Positions 9,029-18,985 of a stretch of DNA of 64,000 nt are shown here, in pieces. A model generated the notes under the pieces. The model was not told where the DNA came from. It saw only the letters and a list, made by a program, of their open reading frames with translations, and searched no databases. Positions within the stretch are counted from its first letter, which is position 1. Each line of letters starts with the position of its first letter. Origin of the DNA: Microglena sp. YARC (lineage: Eukaryota > Chlorophyta > Chlorophyceae > Chlamydomonadales > Chlamydomonadaceae). The position numbers and the translations under genes are program-made. The stretch is taken from contig CM039462.1 in the NCBI GenBank assembly GCA_022414725.1, positions 126,434,018 through 126,498,017 on the forward strand, in the 5' to 3' direction.

Positions 9029-11058
9029 CTAACTGACCCAGGTGGGTCGGTTTGGTTGAGCGCCACTATTTGCTCTCCGGAAACTGTGGTTTTTGGGGTG
9101 GGCGATGATGAGGGCACACAAAATGTCGGCCGGTCGCTCTTTCCCGTCCATCCACGTCGTCAGAAGCAGAAGAAGGTTCTTGGCAGCGTTCACGTCTCGG
9201 TTCCAGGTTGCACCACAGCGCACATTGGATGATGCGCTTTTGAACACTGTTGCGACAGTGCAGTATTTGTGGTTCTTGACGTTCTTCACCACCGTCTTCT
9301 GCTTCTCATCGTTGTTGTTGTTGTAGGAGCCCGTTGATGAGGGAGGGGGGCTCGTTTTGAACTCTGCGCCAGACGACGCTGTCTGCCTTCATCGTTGAAT
9401 GAGCTTCTGGGAAGCAGCCGTGGCAGGTACAAGAAGTGTTGCGTTCGTCGACGTTTTTTTGACAAGAACATTCTGGACGACGTGAAAGGCACTTCCTGAT
9501 CTCTTTCACGGGTCCAGAACAAGAAACGACTGATGCCATAGCCCTGGTTGGACCAGTTGCCGAAGCCAACAATGGTCTTCTGTGCTTTTGGAGCAATCAC
9601 ATCGCATACATTTTCTTCGATCGTCTTCTTCTGTGCTTTTGGAGCAATCAAATCACAGACCTTTTCAATCGTCTTCTGTTTACCCACATACCGAAAGAAT
9701 CGCATCGATCGGTAACCTCTGCTGGCTCGATGTTGAAGGAGTGTCGGGAGAGCGCTGAGGTAACCTCTGACATGGTCCTGCATGTCGTGCATACTGCTCG
9801 TAGTCGGCGATGGAATGGACTTCACGAGGTCTTGCGTATCGACATTCCATTTGTTGGTGCGACGATTACTGGTATTGTACCAGCTGCTTCGCTAAAGCGG
9901 GCAGAGCTGAAAGACTCGACGCGACCGGCAGAAGATGCTACAGTGACGATATCTTTCATACCCGGGTCGACACCGACTCGCAGAGAAGCGTCCTGGCAGT
10001 CTTCGAGAATTGCGTCTTTGGGATACCCCGCGTTATCTACAGCGACATCTTCACTCGCCTGATGCTTCATTTGGACGGAGACCCCCTTGCCGTCGCTGAG
10101 GATTCGGTTGTCAAACGAGACCCTTTCGTCTCAAGTCCTTGGACATTGAAGTACTTTCTCCACAACATGGAATGATTCTCGTGACGTCCATCGCCACGGA
10201 AGCTCTCGAGCGGCGAATCGCCCATGCTGAGAAGCTTCATGAGTGTCATGGACGATATAAGGACGTAAGAAATGGTGAAGCCGCTCTTGCGTGGAAGGAT
10301 ACTGAACAGACGGGGGCGTTTTTTTTTGTTGTTTTCTCTTTTAGATCCGCTCCAACTCTGTAAGCACGTGATGAAACAGTCTCATTGTCAGGTGCGCTCG
10401 AGTGTTTGAACTGCTTCCCCTTGGCAGCGGCAAGAGATCTCTCAGGCGTCTGACAACGTCTTTGATGAGGTTCGCATGCACGAGACTCGCTGGGATGATT
10501 TTTGTCGATATCCGACTCAGGATACTGGACCACTTGCCTTGACAATCTTATTGAAATGTTTCTTCAACGAGGGATGTTTAAGCGCAGGTACTTGATTACA
10601 ACCCTGTCCACGTTTGCCCAGACGCTGTTGCATGCCATCGTCGCCATTTGTATTGAGACGTCTGAGATTACCTGTCCCCATTGACGAACGTCCACCTTTA
10701 AGTAGCCTGCTGGCCTGAGAGCGTCGAAAGCAACCATGCTATCCTTCAAGCTTTGTCCCAGAGTATCCTTTCGAACGTTGGATGTCGAGACAGCAAGGAT
10801 GCACCTGTAATAAAAGTTTCGATCCAGGTGCGGCAACTGCTTCACGTCAAAGTCTACATCATCGAGGCATCTGGTGATATGAAAATTTGCGAATAAGTAT
10901 GCCTCTGCAACTGCGTGGTTGATTACGAGTACCATGCTTTGGATCCTTGAGCAGATTTGCTGCCTTGATACATCCATGCACAGAGAATTAAGCGTCTTCT
11001 TGACCACCATGATGTCCAGATCGTCGTCGTCATCTCCATTGTTTGTCACCACCCCCAT
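9029..11058 (-). pseudogene. Fanzor2-like RNA-guided nuclease gene, several frameshifts
   Basis: Ordered minus-strand pieces rebuild a TnpB/Fanzor-type protein of roughly 670 residues. The N-terminal helical region is at 11058-10564 (MGVVTNNGDDDDDLDIM..., VSTSNVRKDTL). RuvC-I is GVDPGMKDIVTVASSAG near 9975. A segment VGFGNWSNQGYGISRF lies near 9560. RuvC-II with the zinc-ribbon Cys pair is VDERNTSCTCHGC near 9430. RuvC-III is CGATWNRDVNAAKNLL near 9200. The three acidic residues (D, E, D) are all present, but at least four frame changes separate the parts. Fanzors are eukaryotic and giant-virus relatives of TnpB that cut DNA using an RNA guide. The zinc ribbon and length suit type 2. I find no terminal repeats or serine recombinase beside it, so its mobilising element is unknown. 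Confidence 0.75.
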
Positions 11059-11063
11059 CGAGA

Positions 11064-11911
11064 TGGAGGGAGGGAGTGTTCTTTTCTTGTCTTGATATCA
11101 TCATGTACTACAATTTCCTTATACCATAATACACGAATTTATGGACATTCCATTTAATGTTACTGTAAAAAATAATAGTGGAATTGAACAATTATATGCT
11201 CGTATTGATAGTTTCATGAAGACTAGTCGAATTTGATAGTCATAGAACATGGTGTAACATTCAACTTCCTTGTCACAGATTTACTGAGCTCATTCCTTCT
11301 CTTTCTAGTCAGCAGCTGCGTATTCCCATCGATTTTATGAATCACTTTGTTCCTTACGTTATCGTCTTGTAATCGTTTCTTCTGGTTCTCTTTTTGAGTC
11401 CTGATCATGTCTTCGTCTATGACTTTGTCATTATCTTCAACTTGTATAGACCTTAATACCTTGAGATCACATGGTTCGGCGGCTGAATGCCTCTGCCACG
11501 CTCGCGGTGTACTCTCTCAAGTGCCAAGAACATGTTTACCATCTCAATAGCGACAACCGTCTGGACGTCATTGAATTGAGAAGTGTTTGTTGACATTTGT
11601 TGTTGTTGCTATTATTTATTACATGCTGAATGCTATTGTTTAAACTAACGCAAGTACATGGGCGATGAACCAAATTTTGCCAAGGCGAGAGTGCTTGAAA
11701 GATTTTTTTTTTAGGGCGGACCATATTTGAGAGAACACTTGGATTTTTTTACCATATTTGAGAGAACCGCATGTGCCGTGCGCGTGCGCGCGTGGGGATG
11801 ATGCTTGACAACGATACGCCACCGCATTGCCGTGTCATGTGGATGATGCGGATTGGGTCAGCTTAAATGCTGAAATGTCTCTGATTGTACGAGAGGCGTT
11901 TTGGGCTACTA
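11064..11911. other. Mostly noncoding, A/T-rich
   Basis: Short frames such as 11223-11408 (-) are Lys/Asn-rich and unconvincing. Near 11730-11770 a phrase CATATTTGAGAGAAC occurs twice about 43 bp apart, and it resembles the ATTTGAGAA sequence at 14971-15000. No gene is supported. Confidence 0.4.
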
Positions 11912-13225
11912 CTACATTGTACTCACCAACGGGAGTGTAATTAATTCTTTCAAGAGTCTGCGTCGGCACACAACATAACTAGGGTTTGTATTCACGTGTC
12001 TCCATGTTTCCTGAATAGTCGCTGCGGCTCTGCGTCTTCGCACTAAACGGCACGCGTCTTGGACGGATACCAACATGTTGCGGTTTCTACTCAATAAATG
12101 CCAGTCCCATGGTTTGTCCGGGTTACTCGAGACAATGTCCCAAGTGGCTACTCCGGGATTCGCACTCAATCCAAGCCAGTTCCACGGATTGTCCGGGTTA
12201 CTCGAGACAATATCCCAGGTGGCTACACTGGGGTTTGTGCTCAAATAATACCAATCCCATGGTTTGTCCATGTTACTCGACACGATGTCCCATGTGGCTA
12301 CACTGGGGGGTGTGCTCAAACAATACCAATCCCATGGTTTGTCAGGGTTACTCGAGACAATATCCAGGGTGGCTACCCCGGGATTCGCACTCAATCCACA
12401 CCAATCCCACGGCTTGTCCGGGTTCGTCACGACAATATCCCATGTGGCTACTCCGGGATTCGCACTCAATCCACACCAATCCCACGGCTTGTCCGGGTTC
12501 GTCACGACAATATCCCATGTGGCTACTCCGGGATTCGCACTCAATCCACGCCAGTTCCACGGCTTGTCCAGGTTACTACACACGATGTCCCATGTGACAT
12601 TGGGGTTTGTGCTCAACCAATACCAATCCCATGGTTTGTCCAGGTTACTCGACACGATTTCCAATGTGGCTACAATGGTGTTTGTGCTCAATCCACTCCA
12701 ATACCATGGTTTGTCCAGGTTACTCGAGACGATGTCCCAAGTGGCTACTCCGGGATTCGCACTCAATCCACGCCAATTCCATGGTTTGTCCAGGTTACTC
12801 GAGACAATGTCCCATGAGATTACACTGGTGTTTGTGCTCAACCAATACCAACTCAATGGTTTCTCCAGGTTACTCGACACGATGTCCCACGAAATACTCG
12901 CGTTTGAGCTCAATCCATACCAGTCCCATGGTTTGTCCAGGTTACTCGACACGATGTCCCACGTGACGACACTGGCGTTTGTGCTCAACCAATACCAATC
13001 CCATGGTTTGTCTGGGTTACTCGACACGATGTCCCACGTGACGACACTGGGGTTTAAGCACAATTTACTCCAATCCCACGGTTTGTCTGGGTTACTCGAC
13101 ACGACGTCCCATGTCAGGTATGGATTATCACTCAAGTGACCCCAATCCCATTTGCATTCTCCGGCTTTTACTCGATCCAGTATGTGACTGTTAATTTCGA
13201 TGTCGAGCATTATATAAATTCTCAC
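11912..13225 (-). CDS. Tandem NPDKPWDW-repeat protein with IQ-like C-terminus
   Basis: The 437-codon frame consists of about 13 repeats of 30-31 residues with the consensus NPDKPWDWYGLS.NP.V.TW, then DIVSS. Repeats of this type occur in large families in amoebal giant viruses and their relatives, with no established function; a protein-interaction scaffold is an inference. The N-terminus (MLDIEINSHILDRVKAG) can start at 13225 or at the Met at 13210. After the repeats an RRRRAAATIQETWRHVNTNP segment resembles an IQ calmodulin-binding helix, followed by RRRLLKELITLP. The frame is intact, unlike most neighbours. Repeated DNA makes long open antisense frames (12098-13139 on +), which I reject. 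Confidence 0.85.
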   Translation of the reverse strand: MRIYIMLDIEINSHILDRVKAGECKWDWGHLSDNPYLTWDVVSSNPDKPWDWSKLCLNPSVVTWDIVSSNPDKPWDWYWLSTNASVVTWDIVSSNLDKPWDWYGLSSNASISWDIVSSNLEKPLSWYWLSTNTSVISWDIVSSNLDKPWNWRGLSANPGVATWDIVSSNLDKPWYWSGLSTNTIVATLEIVSSNLDKPWDWYWLSTNPNVTWDIVCSNLDKPWNWRGLSANPGVATWDIVVTNPDKPWDWCGLSANPGVATWDIVVTNPDKPWDWCGLSANPGVATLDIVSSNPDKPWDWYCLSTPPSVATWDIVSSNMDKPWDWYYLSTNPSVATWDIVSSNPDNPWNWLGLSANPGVATWDIVSSNPDKPWDWHLLSRNRNMLVSVQDACRLVRRRRAAATIQETWRHVNTNPSYVVCRRRLLKELITLPLVSTM

Positions 13226-13313
13226 GGTTGTGTTGTTCTCAAATAAAGTAAAGTGGGACCATTCTTTATGTAAAGAAGTAAGTAAAGTGGGACCATTCTT
13301 TTACACTACAGTC

Positions 13314-13380
13314 GACGGAATACTAAAATGAAACCGCTTCGTGTACGGTGTAACCTAAAGGTGTAGAAATCCACGGGGCA
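13314..13380. mobile_element. Solo family 1 terminal repeat
   Basis: TACAGTCGACGGAATACTAA (13314-13333) then AATGAAACCGC and the sub-terminal GTGTACGGTGTAACC match the ends at 269-329 and 22758-22822. No transposase or Fanzor sequence follows, so this is a solo or deleted copy. Confidence 0.7.
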
Positions 13381-13620
13381 GTGGAACACCAATACGATTG
13401 TGAATCAACAAATTGCAAGATGTTAACGAGAATATCCATTGAAGGACCAGCCGCACTTAAGCGATCGCCTCTTCCCCGGTACCGTGGCCCAAAAGAACAC
13501 GGGGTCTTGATCGTGCTGAGTTTCCTGTTGAAATATTCGCATGTCTTGAAGCGTTCTTTGGCCTCCTTCAGCAGAAATGCGCTGTCCGGGCCGTTCACAT
13601 TTCCAAAATAATTTTGAGCA
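13381..13620 (-). other. Possible gene fragment before the repeat end
   Basis: A minus-strand frame (13323-13598) contains KEAKERFKTCEYFNRKLSTI and MDILVNILQFVDSQSYW, somewhat like the start of an F-box-type viral protein in the second part. It ends in the terminal repeat. There is no confirmed start or domain, so I record it only as a possible remnant. Confidence 0.25.
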
Positions 13621-13635
13621 TGTAGGGAAGGGAGG

Positions 13636-13941
13636 ATGAGTGACTTTGATAATCGTTTGCGGCAGCTTGAGGCGGACTACAAAGTGTTGTTCGAGGAACA
13701 GGCAAACCAGCGTCAGGATATCCAAGCCTTACGGGATGCCACGTCCACCCAGATCCAGCGTCTGGACAAGGAGATCCAAGCAGTGCGGGATGCCACGTCC
13801 ACCCAGATCGAGCGTGAGTTGGAAACGGCATGGGCCGCGGCGTACCATGAACTGCAAGGGATGTTGACCGATGCTCAGTTGACCCAAGGAAAACTGGCAA
13901 CATTCGGCATGCACAAACTCACACCCCATCTTGCTTGTTGA
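13636..13941 (+). CDS. Small coiled-coil protein
   Basis: The 101-codon frame (MSDFDNRLRQLEADYKVLFE ...) is a continuous amphipathic heptad pattern with an internal direct repeat, ALRDATSTQIQRLDKEIQ and AVRDATSTQIERELE. The last 15 residues (FGMHKLTPHLAC) look different. The stop at 13941 lies about 28 bp before the 113-bp repeat shared with 81-193, so the original C-terminus may have been cut off. A structural or oligomerisation role is inferred from the coiled coil alone. Neighbours give no operon-like hint. Confidence 0.6.
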   Translation: MSDFDNRLRQLEADYKVLFEEQANQRQDIQALRDATSTQIQRLDKEIQAVRDATSTQIERELETAWAAAYHELQGMLTDAQLTQGKLATFGMHKLTPHLAC

Positions 13942-13968
13942 AAATCCTTGCTTGCCATCTCATGGAGC

Positions 13969-14082
13969 AGCCTCCTGCACGACTCGCTAGCTTGAGACAT
14001 CAGCACCAAGGAATCACAAATCCGCTCCATACCATGTTTCGCAACCAGTCAAAATCGGCCGGGAGGCAGGAACGCCCATTCA
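13969..14082. repeat. Second copy of the 81-193 repeat
   Basis: The copy runs from GCCTCCTGCACGACTCGC to AGGAACGCCCATT in direct orientation relative to 81-193, with a few substitutions. Only the right arm of the 28-193 inverted repeat is present here. Confidence 0.75.
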
Positions 14083-14282
14083 TTGTCAAAGCTTTGCATG
14101 GGGGGGGGGAGTTCATGAATTTGCTTGGTGTGTTTGCCTTGCCATAAAAATAATGAGAGCGGTAGGTAATGTATACCTGAAAAATGCATACGTATTACGT
14201 CCGTGCTATATGCACGTTGCAATATGATCAATTGATAGATTGGTTTCGATCGCATCCTAAAAATATATGCTGGCCTCTGCAG

Positions 14283-14876
14283 ATGATGGACTGGGGTGAC
14301 GTGTTTCCAGATCTGTACGATGTTCTAGACATTGATGAGGGTGCTGTTGATCAAGAAATTCTGAGGGCGTTTCGCATTCAAGTGGTCAGGGTTCATCCCG
14401 ACAAGCTAGGTCCTTTGGCATCTGAAGATGAACGAACAGCAGCTGCCCTCCGCACACGAGTTATTCTGCAAGCGAAGAACGTGTTGCTGAACACCGAAAG
14501 CCGCAAGGAATATGACAGTGAGCGGCGAATGAGAAGGCAAGGGGAGCAGCAATCCAAGTCTGGTTTTAGTCCGCCGGAGGAGGCATCTGCTGGCATGGCG
14601 CATGTTTGGGAGGTCTGGGCCAATGTTGTTGTAGAAGGGTTTGCCAAGCAGTTTGAGGCAGGAGCTCGAGGCGAGCGAGTGGTGCAGCTTTTGGGAACGA
14701 TTCTGCTGCCAGCCATAGGGGTGGGCTTGGGTGGGGAGAGAGGCTTCAAGCTAGGGCTGACACTGTCTACTGTCTTCAATACCGGATGTATTTCTGTGGT
14801 CGTGAAGGCGCTCTCTTCCGAGGACCAAAAGTTGTTTTTCCAGGCTCTGGAAGTGTTGTGTACCAAAATGCCTTGA
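14283..14876 (+). CDS. J-domain protein with hydrophobic C-terminal domain
   Basis: From the ATG at 14283 (MMDWGDVFPDLYDVLDIDEG) the N-terminal 80 residues form a DnaJ domain. Helix II-III carries the diagnostic HPDK (VVRVHPDKLG), and the domain ends with NTESRKEYDSERRMRRQ. J domains stimulate Hsp70 ATPase. The C-terminal half (WEVWANVVVEGFAKQF, LGTILLPAIGVGLGGERGF) contains a Gly-rich hydrophobic stretch that may insert in a membrane. It aligns by eye with the C half of the broken J-domain gene at 28940-29424, so the two are paralogues. An upstream Met at 14184 is in frame, but the sequence before 14283 is less protein-like. Confidence 0.8.
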   Translation: MMDWGDVFPDLYDVLDIDEGAVDQEILRAFRIQVVRVHPDKLGPLASEDERTAAALRTRVILQAKNVLLNTESRKEYDSERRMRRQGEQQSKSGFSPPEEASAGMAHVWEVWANVVVEGFAKQFEAGARGERVVQLLGTILLPAIGVGLGGERGFKLGLTLSTVFNTGCISVVVKALSSEDQKLFFQALEVLCTKMP

Positions 14877-14895
14877 GTAATACAGTTGTTGAGAA

Positions 14896-14999
14896 AAGTC
14901 CGCAGCTGAATTCCCCTGTCCCACTCCGTGGGGTCCCGCGATTCCTCTTTCATACTTGCCATTTCCCGACATATTTGAGAATTCCCACTTTATTTGAGA
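14896..14999. repeat. Dispersed GTCCGCAGCTGAATTCC repeat copy
   Basis: GTCCGCAGCTGAATTCCCCT followed by CCCACTCCGTGGGGTCCCGC and TCTTTCATAC is one of at least six copies (4513, 30644, 40630, 43215, 43370). The CCCACTCCGTGGG box can pair with itself. This copy lacks the AAGCAGAAGCCTGCTT hairpin that follows others and runs into a CATATTTGAGAATTCC variant. The stretch 15000-15320 holds nothing else I recognise. Confidence 0.7.
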
Positions 15000-15372
15000 A
15001 CAACATAAAGGAGCTTCTTCATTGATCTAATAATAATTTTGACGTGAACTGTCAAAATGTTGCAAGAAGAATATGAAAGAGAATTACGTGTGTTGGTGGA
15101 AAAAACATCGACCCCCGTCCGAAGCCTGGTAGGTTCCATCACCAATGACTTAACTGTGACATAGTTTAGCTTGAAATGGAAAATACTCGAAATTCTTGGG
15201 TATGACGTCCAGGTCATTCATGTAAGCGAGTATGGTTGCGGTAGAGTTTTCCCCTGCCCACTTTCGTCAATCACCCGCCCCTCTCTCCCCATCCGTGTTC
15301 ATGTGGTTCAGCCTTTGTTACACTCAGACCGGTCAATAATGTTACAGTATATTGAATCAATTACAATTCTCT

Positions 15373-16242
15373 ATGTACAACTTGGACAGACGGTCGATTG
15401 TTGTACACATGTACACATTGCTGCAAAGTTTGAGGAGAGTGGCTATACTTGCGAATGTAAGCCACATGACAGTCTCGAGGTGGATCTCAAACCCCACTAA
15501 AAAAGTGTACAACCGGAATAAACCTACAAAATCGGATGTGGTCATAGAGTTCTTAAAGGCGTCATTAAAAATAGATCCATTCGCATCTCTTGCTGTTCTT
15601 CGTCATAAGGTAAAGGATGCTTTCGGATTTGAGGTATCAAAAGAATTGATTCGCGTTGTGATAAAAAGGCTTGGGCTCACAAAGAAAAAAGCAAAGTTCT
15701 TCTCCAGGCCTGATAACTTATATGAGAAAACCACGTCATTCATAAGCCAAAGGGAACGGTTAAAAGAGGAAGGGAGGACTTTTGTATCGATCGACGAAAC
15801 TTCATTTGGAAGACATACGAGAGACGTGTTTGGCTACTCACCAAAGGGAGAGCTACTGGTTGTACCGAGGTTGAGACCTAGGGTGACGACAATGTCGGCA
15901 CTTTGTCTTATTCAACAAGGAAAAGGAGACATTTATTTTAACATCAGGCAAGGGTCTTTCAACACGCATACTTTTGTTGAGTTTTTAGATAATTTGGACT
16001 GTCCAACTGACACAGTAATTATACTTGACAACGTTGCTTTTCACCACTCCAAGAAGGTCAAAACACTTGCAGCTTCAAGGGGGTGGGAGCTCCTATACAC
16101 TCCTCCCTACTCACCTTGGTTCAACCCAATAGAAGGGGTGTTCTCCATCGTCAAACGCGATTTCTATAAAAGCCAAGATGTGTATAAGGCTTTGAGTTCT
16201 GTTAAAGAGAAACACGTAGAGGTTTTTTTCGAAAGTCATTGA
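15373..16242 (+). CDS. Tc1/mariner (IS630 superfamily) DDE transposase
   Basis: The first ATG is at 15373 (MYNLDRRSIVV); the frame is open slightly further upstream, from a TTG at 15352. An N-terminal helix-turn-helix (VAILANVSHMTVSRWISN) is followed by a second HTH-like region and the catalytic core: D in FVSIDETSFGR, D in VIILDNVAFHHS, E in PYSPWFNPIEGVFS. There are 34 residues between the second Asp and the Glu, that is DD34E. The gene lies about 50 bp inside the left terminal repeat and 50 bp upstream of the Fanzor frame. Length (290 aa) and motifs look complete, so it could be active on its own ends. Confidence 0.9.
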   Translation: MYNLDRRSIVVHMYTLLQSLRRVAILANVSHMTVSRWISNPTKKVYNRNKPTKSDVVIEFLKASLKIDPFASLAVLRHKVKDAFGFEVSKELIRVVIKRLGLTKKKAKFFSRPDNLYEKTTSFISQRERLKEEGRTFVSIDETSFGRHTRDVFGYSPKGELLVVPRLRPRVTTMSALCLIQQGKGDIYFNIRQGSFNTHTFVEFLDNLDCPTDTVIILDNVAFHHSKKVKTLAASRGWELLYTPPYSPWFNPIEGVFSIVKRDFYKSQDVYKALSSVKEKHVEVFFESH

Positions 16243-16291
16243 ATACAATTTCTGGACCTTGATACAAGGAAATAGATACATTGGCTACTAA

Positions 16292-18296
16292 ATGGAGACG
16301 ATAGTCAATAAAGAGCCTCCGGACAAGCGTACGCGACCGGACCGGGCGGCCAAAATTAAGGACAGGAAAAACGGCGAGGAGAACGTGGTAAAGTGTACAC
16401 TGAGTCGGATCATAGCGGATAAGGACAACAAGGACGTTATCACCAAGGTGATTAAGGAGCGGGTCGACAGCGTATCCAAGAGGAATTATCTTGCCGGTGT
16501 TGCGGTGAACCGGATATTAAAAGAAGTCTTCGAAGGGGTACCAGATGCGCAACTTCACACTGTAAGTGTCCTAGCGTCGACCAGAACTTCATTCGGCAGC
16601 TTATGGTGGGGTCGAGACAGGCGCACATGGAGACGAGGGACGCCACAGTCGAAAGGTTCTTTCACAACAACTATTGGTTTAGGGAGAAGATTGAGGGGCG
16701 CGAGGTAATTGTGAAAAAGAAGAAACAATACGTGGGTGCCATCGCTCGCTACGATGGCGATCGAAACCTGTATAGCCACGCGTCGAAGAAGTACCTGACC
16801 AATTTCAATAACCACTACAGAGTCCATCTCTCCACATGGATCAAGAAGTTCGTTTACTCGAAGGAAAACAGGATCTTGGCCAAGGAGTTCAAAGATGAGC
16901 ACGGCATTGACGAGACCGTATTCCACCGATACCTCCTCTACGATATCCACTCTTGGGGAGTAAAGGAAGACCTCATAGCGATACATTCGCTCCTACCGGA
17001 GCGAACAAAGATGTTGCTGAAGATTCAGCACTCGATCATCGGACGGGACGAGATCAACCGACAGTGGCTTAAGAGCGTTTCCAACAGCGCCAAGATGATC
17101 CGGTACAACGTCTTTATCAATCGATACCTCGAGGCCACAGAGGACGAGGGCTACGCCAAGCTGGTCAACATCGCTCCCATCCCAAGGACGTGGGTCTCGT
17201 CGAGAGTCTTGAAAAGACGCTGACGAACAAGGAGCACTGGGAGTCAGTCTTCGATGTGGAAAACATCCGTTCTACTGGGAAAGGTGTGTTTACATGCACC
17301 ATAGACACTGACGGCGTAATGGCTTGTACCCACTTTCTTAGGGCCGAGAAGAAAAAGATTTCAATCAAGGACGACGGAACGGCGATTAAGAAGCAGACCA
17401 AGACTCTCCGCGAGTTTTCCGAGTCCGACCCTAATGTGGTGGTCGTTGCAAACGACCCTGGCCGCTGCAACATTGCCTTTTTGACTTGGAAGAAAAATAA
17501 GGTCGAAGAAAAAGATAAGGGGGGTAGGAAGAGGAAGAGGCACTGCGAGTTCGGGAGCAAGAGACTCACGCGGGAGCGGTACTACGTTGAGAGCGGGGTC
17601 TTCAAATCTAGAGGTCCGACCAAGAAGTGGTTGTCTAACATCCAGGACTGCCTTGACGACCTGAAGGACAACAGTCCCAAGCGCACATCTCTAGAGTCGT
17701 TTGACGCTTACGTGACTGTAATGGTCAACCATTGGGATTCTCGATGGGGGGAGATGTCCAAGTCGCGGTGGGGCGCGCAGCGCCTGCGGCTCTACGGTGG
17801 CAAGAAACGTTTCTTAGCACGCTTCTTCAACGAGGTCCAGGCGGATGTCGGTGAGAGGAAAACAATTGTCATCGCATACGGTTCTTCTAAGTTTGCCCCT
17901 GGTGGCAAGGGTGAACTTTCTGTCCCTACAACGAGCGCGTTCAATGCGTTTAGCGACCGTTTCAAGGGGCGAGTTGCCGTCATTGACGAATTCCGTACCA
18001 CAAAGATCTGGCACAAGGACAGCACCACCGTCCTCCAGAGTGTGCAGTCCGAAAAAGAAGGGCGCACGGTTCGAGGCTTGCTATGGTGCAGTTCCACCAT
18101 GGAGAACAGCAAGTTGTTTGTAAACCGTGACCTAAATGCAGCCATTAACATCCACAATTGCTTTACAATGTACCCAACCCGCCCCGGAATTCTTGCGAGG
18201 CCAAAGAAATATTGCAAACTGGAAGTTGTGGTAGGACGCACAATTGATTACAAGCTGACAGGTTCTTTACAGAACGCAGTGTCGAGCGAAGTGTAG
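16292..18296 (+). pseudogene. Fanzor nuclease gene of element A, two frameshifts
   Basis: Three consecutive frames form one protein of about 665 aa: 16292-16560 (Lys/Arg-rich start METIVNKEPPDKRTRPDRAA), 16561-17190 (helical region, NFIRQLMVGSRQAHMETRD) and 17190-18296 (nuclease half). RuvC-I is VVVANDPGRCNIAFLTW (Asp near 17454), RuvC-II is AVIDEFRTTKIW (near 17985) and RuvC-III is VNRDLNAAINI (near 18128); the residues D, E, D are present. VRGLLWCSST replaces a full four-Cys zinc ribbon. It is expected to cut DNA guided by a transposon-encoded RNA. The shifts at about 16560 and 17165-17225 break it. A GTAAGT...CAG stretch of 38 nt at 16562 could be misread as an intron but is itself coding-like. 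Confidence 0.8.
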
Positions 18297-18330
18297 AAGA
18301 TAAACACATACAAGAGGATTTTGGGGGACT

Positions 18331-18600
18331 CGGCATATTATGTAACATAATTCCCTTGTCCGAGTGTAAGTCCACCACCCATGCCATGCATTCCTTTGTT
18401 TGTGTGTGTCAGTCAGTCAGTCGAGTAGTCGGAACCATCCCAGCAAGTGAAGAACTACTACATCGATGTAAAACGCGAAGATGCAATTGCTGGATTGAAT
18501 GGCCTGTTCGGAGTGTCACGCGAGGACTCAGGTGCACGCCTGGTGGAGTACATGCCATCCCATGACCAACCAGGTCCCCCGCATCTGAACATGGCCACCA
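18331..18600. repeat. Segment duplicated at 5630-5850
   Basis: After the element A right end, a unique filler (18369-18425) leads into GTCGGAACCATCC and the coding-like stretch KNYYIDVKREDAIAGLNGLF (frame 18447-18683), matching 5690-5850 almost base for base. The similarity ends after CCAGGTCCCCCGCAT in both copies. Confidence 0.8.
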
Positions 18601-18609
18601 GAGAGAGAG

Positions 18610-18985
18610 GGAACGTTACATCCATCTGGGTGAGAGGTGGGAACGTTACATACTCAGCAAAACAATGCCAAGACCTGTATTGATCAAAGTTGTTTACACT
18701 CGTTTTTATTAAAACAATTGTTTAGTTGCTAATCTGTCATCGGGGTTGTAGCTCAGTGGTAGAGCGTGAGGTTAAGCCAATTTTCTTCATTCCTTGATCA
18801 TGTCGCCCACTGATGGGTTCGAATCTCGGTACCTCCAGTGTTTTTCCAAAGTTCCACGTTCAGTTAATCAAGTTACGTGAGTTAATTAAGTTAGTCAATT
18901 TCCTGTCTGCGGATATCTTGACTGAAGACGCGTCCACCGCGATCCACAGCTGTCACGATCATACGACGAATTGTCACAGATCCAA
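18610..18985. repeat. Segment partly duplicated at 33052-33326
   Basis: GGGAACGTTACATCCATCTG through to the 3' end of the gene at 18891-19466 recurs at 33052-33326. The later copy keeps the flanks (TTTACACTCGTTTTTATTAA, TCGGTACCTCCAGTGTTTTT) but has lost nearly all of the tRNA-like sequence. Confidence 0.8.
18742..18837 (+). tRNA. tRNA-like gene, possibly intron-containing or decayed
   Basis: GGGGTTGTAGCTCAGTGGTA then GAGCG gives a textbook A box and a 4-bp D stem (GCTC/GAGC). GGGTTCGAATCTCGG supplies a B box and T loop, and CCTCCA closes an acceptor that pairs with GGGGTTG apart from one mismatch and some G-U pairs. Between the D and T arms there are about 47 nt, too long for a standard anticodon arm; GTGAG and CCCAC could form the arm with a 35-nt loop, i.e. 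an intron-like insertion. The T stem has weak pairs. I cannot assign the anticodon with confidence. It may be a functional split tRNA, a pseudogene or a tRNA-derived repeat. Confidence 0.6.

Larger units (their letters stand above)
15321..18366 (+). mobile_element. Complete Tc1/mariner element carrying a Fanzor gene (element A)
   Basis: Imperfect terminal inverted repeats start CACTCAGACC...AATGTTACAGTATAT at 15321 and end as the complement CACTCGGACAAGGGAATTAT at 18366; each is bounded by TA (15319-15320 and 18367-18368), as expected for Tc1/mariner target duplication. Inside, a DDE transposase (15373-16242) is followed on the same strand by a Fanzor gene (16292-18296), and nothing else of note. 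Capture of Fanzor/TnpB-like genes by mariner elements is known in eukaryotes. The right end and about 230 bp of flank are also present at 5634-5850. Confidence 0.85.

Noticed and set aside
12098..13139. Long plus-strand frames opposite the PWDW-repeat gene
   Set aside because: Same reason: repeat period is a multiple of three and opens all frames.
16562..16599. A 38-nt spliceosomal intron (GTAAGT...CAG) in the element A Fanzor
   Set aside because: The stretch itself reads as protein in the downstream frame (NFIRQLM) and is very short; a frameshift is simpler.
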